A stretch of DNA of 20,979 nt from JAHEEL01 sp034660035 (GTDB taxonomy: Bacteria; Actinomycetota; Acidimicrobiia; Spongiisociales; UBA5794): assembly GCA_034660035.1 (NCBI GenBank), contig JAYEIJ010000008.1, forward strand, positions 1 through 20,979. Direction: 5' to 3'. The position numbers and the translations under genes were made by a program. Position 1 is the stretch's first letter, and each line of letters starts with the position of its first letter. The notes beneath the pieces were generated by a model that was not told where the DNA came from, searched no databases, and saw only the letters and a program-made list of their open reading frames with translations. Shown here in pieces: positions 13,432 through 20,979 of this stretch.

Positions 13432-14638
13432 ATCACGGCTCCACCGTCTCTCGCTCGGCCTGCTCGGGGTGATCACGGTGCTCGGCGCGGTGGCGATCAC
13501 TGTCACCGTTCGTTCCGGCGATGGGTGGGTCGCTGTCCTGTTCTGGGCCGCCGCTATTGCCGGAATGCACCACCTATCTGTTCCGACGCCGTCGGGAAGA
13601 CGCATCAACCTTGCGATAGGACCGGCAGTCGCCGCGGTGATCCTCCTCCCCGGTACTGCGGCTGTGATGGCTGCTTACTCGGCTGGTCTCGTCGGCGGGT
13701 GGGTGGTGCTTCGCCGGCGGTCGGGGGACGATAGAGACTCCGACTACGTGGCTGAATCCGTCTCGATGCTCGTCTTCGGATTCGTAGCTTCTCTGATGCT
13801 GACCGGTCTCTCCGGTTCGTCTCTGTCTCTCACATGGGCTCAGTTGCTCTCGATCGCTGTGGGCGGCGTTGTGTGGTTCGTCCTGCGGGCGCTCGTTTCT
13901 GCGTGGGTCGGTATCGAGCGCGAGGATCTCGCCTCGCGCTACCTGTGGCTGCGTTCGCTTGAGGATTGGACCGTCGCCCTGTCGATCTTCACCGCCGGCG
14001 CCCTGTTCGGAATAACGTGGCCGCTGATGGGCATCTGGGCGTTCCCGATCGCGATCCTTCCGTATGCCTTCGGCCACCTGGCATTCGTGAGATACCACTC
14101 GACTCGAACCACATACGGTCAGATGATCCGGGCTCTCGCTCAGATCCCTGAGATCGCCGATCTCGCTCCTCGCGGGCACTCCACGCGAACCGCCGACCTC
14201 GCAGTGTCGATAGCTCGCGAGATCGGCCTTCATCCCGACGAGGTGATCGAACTGGAGTACGCCGCGCTGATGCACGACGTCGGCCTCATCACGCTGACCG
14301 AACCAGCGATCCTCAAGGCCGGATACACGGATGAGGACGTCGCTCTTTGGGGTGCACAGATCATCGCCGAGGCTCCCCATCTTCAGGACGTGTCGGAGTA
14401 CGTTCGGATGCAGCACAGCCCGTTCCGGCGCCCCGGGGAGGCATCGGATCCGGACGTTCCGATGATCTCGAAGATCATCAAGGTCGCGAGTGCCTACGAC
14501 CAGGCCGTGTACGAGATGCACGTGTCACCACTCGAAGGCCTCGAGCGAATCCATCGGGGGTCCGCCTATGACTTCGATCCCGAGGTATCGGCCTCGCTGC
14601 GGCGGGTTCTCGTGCAGAGAGGCGTGATCGCAGCGTAG
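13424..14638 (+). CDS. Membrane protein with degenerate HD domain
   Basis: The 404-residue protein has the same plan as its upstream neighbour: several membrane segments (about 10-235) then an HD-like domain. GHSTRTADLAVSIA with H252 and LMHDVGLI with H284/D285 keep the fold. However, the Lys of HDxGK is replaced by Leu, and the HHExxDGxGYP region is reduced to MQHSPFRRPGEA with only H331. Catalysis is therefore doubtful. The ATG at 13424 overlaps the previous TGA by 8 nt, with GGAGG upstream. Coupled translation suggests the two act together, perhaps as enzyme and regulatory partner. Confidence 0.82.
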   Translation: MAESRLHRLSLGLLGVITVLGAVAITVTVRSGDGWVAVLFWAAAIAGMHHLSVPTPSGRRINLAIGPAVAAVILLPGTAAVMAAYSAGLVGGWVVLRRRSGDDRDSDYVAESVSMLVFGFVASLMLTGLSGSSLSLTWAQLLSIAVGGVVWFVLRALVSAWVGIEREDLASRYLWLRSLEDWTVALSIFTAGALFGITWPLMGIWAFPIAILPYAFGHLAFVRYHSTRTTYGQMIRALAQIPEIADLAPRGHSTRTADLAVSIAREIGLHPDEVIELEYAALMHDVGLITLTEPAILKAGYTDEDVALWGAQIIAEAPHLQDVSEYVRMQHSPFRRPGEASDPDVPMISKIIKVASAYDQAVYEMHVSPLEGLERIHRGSAYDFDPEVSASLRRVLVQRGVIAA

Positions 14639-14669
14639 GCGGCTGCTCAGGGCACCTCCGATCCGTTCG

Positions 14670-15230
14670 TCAGCGATCGGCGGCGGACCCCGGCGTTCCC
14701 TCAACGCCGTGAGCGAAGAGCCGGACCGGGCGACGGATCTGATCTTCGAGGAATACGCCGACGCCGATCGCCAGGAACACGTCCCCCATCGAGATGACGC
14801 TGCGCGGAAGCGGAATGATGTCGGCGAGGAATGCCAGATGGGTCTCCTCTGTGAGGACCACGTGTTTCGCTCCCAGGATCACGTCCGCCGATCCTCCGGC
14901 CAGTCTCACCGCTTCGAGCATCACCGGCATGGCACCGTTGGCAGCGATGACGGTGAAGTTCATGAGGATGCCGATGCCGGCGACCCAGAGCCCTGCCATC
15001 TGTCTGTTGAGCCAGACGAAGATGAGGAGTGGAACATACGACCCGAGGATCAATCCCACGGCGAGATCGTGGGTCGAACGGGGGAGGAACGTGGCGACGA
15101 GTTGGACTCCGAATCCGATGAAGAGCAGCCACCAGGCGCGAACGCCGATCTCCGTCAGGTTCGAGAGCTTTCCACCTCGAGCGAGCCCGACGAGGATCGC
15201 AATGACAAGCACAAGCAGCATCCAGAGCAT
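14670..15230 (-). CDS. DUF5317 family membrane protein
   Basis: This 186-residue protein has about five hydrophobic segments: 1-14, 30-48, 55-72, 80-96 and a last one near 148-160. The loop VIAANGAMPVMLEAVRLAG and the later SMGDVFLAIGVGVFLED match the DUF5317 pattern, a membrane family of unknown function. Proteins of this type are often seen near HD-domain genes in actinobacteria, as here, where it converges on the HD pair with 31 nt between the stops. An alternative start is the fourth codon, also ATG. It is divergent from the crotonase gene, with heptamer arrays between. Confidence 0.75.
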   Translation of the reverse strand: MLWMLLVLVIAILVGLARGGKLSNLTEIGVRAWWLLFIGFGVQLVATFLPRSTHDLAVGLILGSYVPLLIFVWLNRQMAGLWVAGIGILMNFTVIAANGAMPVMLEAVRLAGGSADVILGAKHVVLTEETHLAFLADIIPLPRSVISMGDVFLAIGVGVFLEDQIRRPVRLFAHGVEGTPGSAADR

Positions 15231-15241
15231 TAGTGCTAACC

Positions 15242-15276
15242 GTAGTCCGTAGTCCGTAGTCCGTAGTCCGTAGTTG
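15242..15276. repeat. GTAGTCC heptamer array
   Basis: Four perfect GTAGTCC units (15242-15269) are followed by GTAGTTG (15270-15276). They begin 11 nt upstream of the DUF5317 start in a divergent intergenic region. There is no inverted partner of the same unit nearby. TAG occurs in all three plus-strand frames. Confidence 0.9.
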
Positions 15277-15278
15277 AA

Positions 15279-15403
15279 AGCTGCGAGTCAAGAGCTACGA
15301 GCCGCGAGCAAGAGTGCAATCTCCATCGCGCTACATACTGATTCGGTTCGCTGTTCGAGATCTTCCGGTCGGGCTCATAGCTCATGGCTCACAGCTGGTA
15401 GCT
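15279..15403. repeat. Inverted pair of AGCTACG-type heptamer arrays
   Basis: The left array is AGCTGCG, AGTCAAG, AGCTACG, AGCCGCG, AGCAAGA (15279-15313). The right array is CATAGCT, CATGGCT, CACAGCT, GGTAGCT (15376-15403), whose complement reads AGCYRYG-like units. The arms are imperfect but share period and consensus, with a 62-nt spacer. The last right unit contains the -10 hexamer of the crotonase gene. This is a second heptamer family, distinct from the GTAGNNN type beside it. Confidence 0.65.
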
Positions 15404-15404
15404 T
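15399..15404 (+). promoter_or_regulatory. Putative -10 (TAGCTT) for a leaderless crotonase transcript
   Basis: TAGCTT ends 7 nt before the ATG at 15412, matching other leaderless-type starts in the window. It coincides with the last unit of the right heptamer array, so repeat change could alter promoter strength. Confidence 0.45.
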
Positions 15405-15411
15405 CTTCTCC

Positions 15412-16179
15412 ATGATCCGTTACTCCACGAATGGGCCGGTTGCCACCATCACCATCGACGACTCTGAGCGTCGCAACGCTCTCACGAACGAAGCGATGAC
15501 GGAGATGGGGGATGCACTGAAGACCGCCTGTGCCGACGGCGATGTGCGAGTGGTTGTTGTCACCGGCGCCGGCGATCGGGTGTTCTCGGCCGGCGGAGAT
15601 CTATCGGGTGGTTTCGTCGATGCACCGCTGGCCGGTCACGGTGAACGTGGTGCGCTCGCGGACTTGATCCGTGGAATGCGGCGCTGTCCCAAACCGGTGA
15701 TCGCTCGGGTCAACGGGCCCGCACTCGGTGGTGGACTCGGACTCGTTGCGGGTTGCGACATAGCGATCGCAGCCGAGCACGCCACGTTCGGCACGCCGGA
15801 GATTGCCGTAGGCCTCTGGCCCATGATGATCACGGCGGTGCTCCGGCCACTCGTCCCTCGGCGGCCCCTCCTCGAGATGATGCTGACGGGACGGCGTTTC
15901 GGTGCGGTGGAAGCGGCCGAACTCGGGATCATCAACCGGGTCGTTCTCGGTGACGAACTCGACAACGCCGTGGGGGAGACGGTTGACGCTCTGGTATCAC
16001 AGAGTCCTGCTGCGCTCGCACTCGGCAAGGCGGCCTTCTATGCCGTTGAGGACATGGACCTCGACACGGCCCTCGACCATCTCCACATCGGTCTGACGGC
16101 GGTAGCGACCACGGAAGATGCCGCTGAAGGTGTCAGGGCGTTCCTGGACAAGCGCGACCCGAGTTGGAAAGGTCGATAG
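15412..16179 (+). CDS. Enoyl-CoA hydratase/isomerase (crotonase) family protein
   Basis: The 255-residue cytosolic protein has the crotonase oxyanion-hole motifs VFSAGGDLSGG (58-67) and NGPALGGGLGLVAGCDI (101-117), then FGTPEIAVGLWP (126-137). E130 matches the second catalytic Glu of rat enoyl-CoA hydratase. The first (E144 of rat) is Gly here (G110), as in the methylglutaconyl-CoA hydratase-like GGGxGL subgroup. It acts on an acyl-CoA thioester, but the exact substrate is unclear: branched-chain amino acid or fatty acid breakdown is plausible. An upstream in-frame extension to 15274 runs through the repeats and is rejected. The TAG stop lies at the edge of the downstream inverted repeat. Confidence 0.9.
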   Translation: MIRYSTNGPVATITIDDSERRNALTNEAMTEMGDALKTACADGDVRVVVVTGAGDRVFSAGGDLSGGFVDAPLAGHGERGALADLIRGMRRCPKPVIARVNGPALGGGLGLVAGCDIAIAAEHATFGTPEIAVGLWPMMITAVLRPLVPRRPLLEMMLTGRRFGAVEAAELGIINRVVLGDELDNAVGETVDALVSQSPAALALGKAAFYAVEDMDLDTALDHLHIGLTAVATTEDAAEGVRAFLDKRDPSWKGR

Positions 16180-16265
16180 CTTCAAGCTGCAAGTAGGAAG
16201 CTGCAAGTAGAAAGTAGAAAGACAGAGGCAGGGTTCGTGTCTTGAAGCTTGTCGCTTGTGGCTCT
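16177..16265. terminator. Composite inverted repeat between convergent genes
   Basis: AGCTTCAAG (16179-16187) pairs perfectly with CTTGAAGCT (16241-16249). Between them are two AAGCTGCAAGTAG units, then two GTAGAAA units (16207-16220) followed by GACAG, the same junction as in the 4318 and 19669 elements. The two genes end at its edges, both with TAG. It looks like a hybrid of the GTAGAAA and AGCT-type arrays and probably serves both genes as a terminator. Confidence 0.65.
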
Positions 16266-16836
16266 AAGAAAACCACTTGCCGAGTATCTCATCGATGTCG
16301 GCTTCGGTTACGGAACCGAAGATCCGCTCGACAATGATGCCATCGGCTGAGATGACGTATGACGCCGGGAGTCCGACCACTTTGTAGTCGCCGGCTACGT
16401 CTCCGTTCGGATCGAACCCGATCGTGTATCCGATCCCGATCGACGTGGCGAACGCGGTAGATTCGACGGGATCATCGTTGGCTGCGACACCGATGAACTT
16501 CACATCCTCATGCGATTGCGACGCGGCATCGATGTCGGGCATCTCCGCTCGACAAGGCGGACACCACGAAGCCCACATGTTGAGAAACACCGGCCGGCCG
16601 TCGTTCTCGAAGTGCTCGGAGAGCGTGAATCCGGCTCCGTCGACGGTCATCACCGTGAAATCAGGTGCTCTGTCACCGTCTTCAGGGGACGCCTCAGCTC
16701 CCGGCACGTCCTCCAGGTCGGGGAGATCACCAGACGACGACCCGGCGCTCGAACATGCCGCGCCGACGAGCGAAACAACGACGAGCAGCGTCATGAAGAT
16801 GGTGCGAAGACGGGCGGAAGCAGGAGACGAAGACAT
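16264..16836 (-). CDS. TlpA/ResA-like thioredoxin-fold lipoprotein
   Basis: The 190-residue protein has a basic N-terminus and hydrophobic segment (12-26), then VGAAC at 24-28, a plausible lipobox with C28 as the lipid-bearing Cys. An acidic linker follows. The thioredoxin domain has APDFTVMTVDGAGFTLSEHF, MWASWCPPCRAEMP with C92/C95, and VGLPASYVISADG carrying the cis-Pro region. TlpA/ResA proteins reduce or exchange disulfides outside the membrane, for example in cytochrome c maturation; the partner here is unknown. The ATG at 16836 is chosen because a TATCTT hexamer lies 6 nt before it. The gene is divergent from acnA and convergent with the crotonase gene. Confidence 0.9.
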   Translation of the reverse strand: MSSSPASARLRTIFMTLLVVVSLVGAACSSAGSSSGDLPDLEDVPGAEASPEDGDRAPDFTVMTVDGAGFTLSEHFENDGRPVFLNMWASWCPPCRAEMPDIDAASQSHEDVKFIGVAANDDPVESTAFATSIGIGYTIGFDPNGDVAGDYKVVGLPASYVISADGIIVERIFGSVTEADIDEILGKWFS

Positions 16837-16842
16837 CGCCGG

Positions 16843-16848
16843 AAGATA
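16843..16848 (-). promoter_or_regulatory. Putative -10 (TATCTT) for a leaderless TlpA-like transcript
   Basis: On the minus strand TATCTT ends 6 nt before the ATG at 16836. There is no ribosome binding site and no strong -35, in line with the other leaderless-type starts. Confidence 0.45.
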
Positions 16849-16934
16849 GTGAGCAGAACCCGATATCGACCGCTCGAAGGCCGCTCCAGAGCCGTGTCTC
16901 GGGGCATCGGGAGGAGGCATCCCGGCGGCCCCGA

Positions 16935-16940
16935 TATCAT
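16935..16940 (+). promoter_or_regulatory. Possible -10 (TATCAT) for acnA
   Basis: TATCAT lies 50 nt before the acnA ATG, which would give a leader of roughly 43 nt. No good -35 is seen. It stands in the divergent region shared with the TlpA-like gene. Confidence 0.3.
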
Positions 16941-16990
16941 GTCCTCGAATCGATACGACCACGACCGCGAGATGTTTGCGAGGCCGCACC

Positions 16991-19741
<2,751 letters not shown>

Positions 19742-19752
<11 letters not shown>

Positions 19753-20863
19753 TTGTTCCGTCGTTCGCAGCGAGGACGCGTAACGCGTTCTCGCCTAGGA
19801 CCTTCCGGATGTCCGGTTCGTTCCAGCCGCGGCGGAGTAGCTCAACCGTGATGGCCGGGTAGGTCGACACGTCTTCGAGACCGACCGGCAGAACGTCGAC
19901 GCCGTCGAAATCGGAGCCGAGACCGACGTGATCGACACCAGCGACCTCCGCGATGTACTCGATGTGGTCGACGACGTCGGATACGGTGACGTCGGGGAAG
20001 GGATCCTCCTTGAGCCGCCGGGCCAGTTCGGTTTCGACGGCGTCTTCGTCGGCGAGTTCCCTCATGAGCTCGCGTGCGAGAGCGAGGCGACCGGCCGCCT
20101 TCTTCGCTGCCGCGCGACCGACGAAGGCGGTATAGAAGACCACCATCACAACGCCGCCGTTCTCCCGCACCAGCTCGAGCACGTCGTCCGGGACGTTGCG
20201 TGTGTGCGGGGCGAGGGCGAACGCTCCCGAGTGCGATGCGATCAGGGGACGGTCGCTCACGGACAAGGCGTGGCGCATCGTGTCGGCCGAGACGTGCGAG
20301 ATGTCGACGATCATCCCGATCCGGTTCATCTCGCGTACGACCTCCTCTCCGAAGTCGGTCAAGCCACCGTGTCGAGGATCGTCCGTTGCGGAGTCGGCCC
20401 AATCGTTGTTGTCGGCGTGTGTGAGCGTCATGTAGCGCACCCCGAGGCGCCGAAGCGTGCGGAGAGCTGGGAGGGAGTTCTCGATCGAATGCCCGCCCTC
20501 GGCGCCCATGAGGGAAGCGGTCCTGCCGGCGGCACGAGCGCCGGCGACATCGGCAGCCGTGTCGGCATGGGCGAGCCGATCGCAGCGGTCGGTCATCCGA
20601 CGCACGAGGTCGACCTGCTCGACGGTCGTGCGGAACGGGTTGTCGTCCCAGGCGGGGACGAACACGGACCAGAACTGCGCTCCGACACCCCCTTCCGCCA
20701 ATCGGGGGATGTCCGTGTGATATCCGTCGAGCGACAGGCACGGATCGGCGATGTCGAGGTCGGAGCCGGCGCGCTTGCGAAGCTCCCAGGGAAGGTCGTT
20801 GTGTCCGTCGACGACGGGGAGGTCGGCGTGGATTCGCCCGGCTTGTTCGGCAAGGTCAGTCAT
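19742..20863 (-). CDS. Membrane dipeptidase family M19 (renal dipeptidase-like)
   Basis: M19 enzymes are dizinc hydrolases that cleave dipeptides, often including D-residues or beta-lactam-like bonds. The 373-residue protein keeps the metal ligands: H21 and D23 (VVDGHNDLPWE), E122 (MGAEGGHSIEN), H190 (VDISHVS) and H211 (IASHSGAFAL). GVDHVGLGSDFDGVD and the final GWNEPDIRKVLGENALRVL are typical. There is no signal peptide, so it is probably cytosolic. The physiological substrate is unknown. The last residues SRK and the TAG stop are encoded by array heptamers, as with Pgi. A possible -10 (TAAAGT) lies 22 nt before the ATG. Confidence 0.94.
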
Positions 20864-20885
20864 CGGCGATCCAACTCACAGAATG

Positions 20886-20891
20886 ACTTTA
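20886..20891 (-). promoter_or_regulatory. Possible -10 (TAAAGT) for the dipeptidase gene
   Basis: On the minus strand TAAAGT lies 22 nt before the ATG at 20863, which would leave a leader of about 15 nt. No convincing -35 was found. Confidence 0.35.
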
Positions 20892-20943
20892 CCCGCACAT
20901 CGGAAGTGAGCGGGGTCGGCTCGAACCGGGGAGGCAGCGGGCA

Positions 20944-20971
20944 GTAGTACGTACGACGTATGACGTAGTAC
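20944..20971. repeat. GTAGTAC-type heptamer array at the window edge
   Basis: The units are GTAGTAC, GTACGAC, GTATGAC and GTAGTAC, followed by GACCCC. The 7-bp period and GTA start match the other arrays. The sequence is also partly palindromic (GTAC and CGTACG), so it can fold back on itself. The window ends 8 nt later, so its full size and neighbour are unknown. Confidence 0.7.
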
Positions 20972-20979
20972 GACCCCGG

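Overview
The window is high-GC chromosomal DNA of an actinobacterial type. It is dense with genes, runs on both strands, uses GTG as well as ATG starts, and has overlapping operon joints (ATGA, GTGA, TGATG). Gene content also fits: an LCP cell-wall ligase, a Thr-rich surface lytic transglycosylase, a long actinobacterial-type Pgi beside transaldolase, DUF4282 and DUF5317 membrane proteins, and a FluC pair. I suspect an uncultured lineage such as Acidimicrobiia, but taxonomy cannot be settled from this sequence alone. A run of exactly 100 N at 7103-7202 is a scaffold gap, so this is a draft or metagenome assembly. I see no rRNA, tRNA, IS element, phage gene or CRISPR array.

Layout. 1-185: 3' end of an unidentified gene. 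288-1949 (+): LCP-family protein with a multi-span membrane N-terminus. 2012-2293 (-): DUF4282 protein. 2415-3568 (+): fluoride-export group (two FluC/CrcB subunits overlapping by 4 nt, then DUF190). 3621-4313 (+): DUF2461. 7047-4370 (-): transaldolase then glucose-6-phosphate isomerase, overlapping by 4 nt. After the gap, 9985-7258 (-): HhH membrane protein, RlmN, peroxiredoxin and GalU in a tight operon. 11348-10116 (-): Thr-rich transglycosylase-like protein. 11998-14638 (+): two overlapping membrane HD-domain genes, one intact HD-GYP-like and one degenerate. 15230-14670 (-): DUF5317. 15412-16179 (+): crotonase. 16836-16264 (-): TlpA-like lipoprotein. 16991-19672 (+): aconitase. 20863-19742 (-): M19 dipeptidase.

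The genes are mostly housekeeping: central carbon metabolism (pgi, tal, acnA), sugar nucleotide and envelope (galU, LCP, transglycosylase), redox (Bcp, TlpA), fluoride resistance and probable cyclic-nucleotide signalling. The unusual part is between the genes. Nearly every non-operonic junction carries a tandem array of a 7-mer (once an 8-mer), usually built around GTAG: GTAGAAA, GTAGCAA, GTAGTCC, GTAGTAC, GTAGCGGA, plus an AGCTAYG type. At convergent junctions the arrays form long inverted repeats around a hairpin core, and five of the six gene ends at the three clearest junctions take their TAG stop from the array. Because 7 and 8 are not multiples of 3, three tandem units put a stop in all three frames facing the incoming gene. 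I propose these as combined translation-stop and bidirectional-terminator elements.

A second pattern concerns starts: six genes have a TAGNNT or TATNNT hexamer 6-7 nt before the start codon, as expected for leaderless transcripts.
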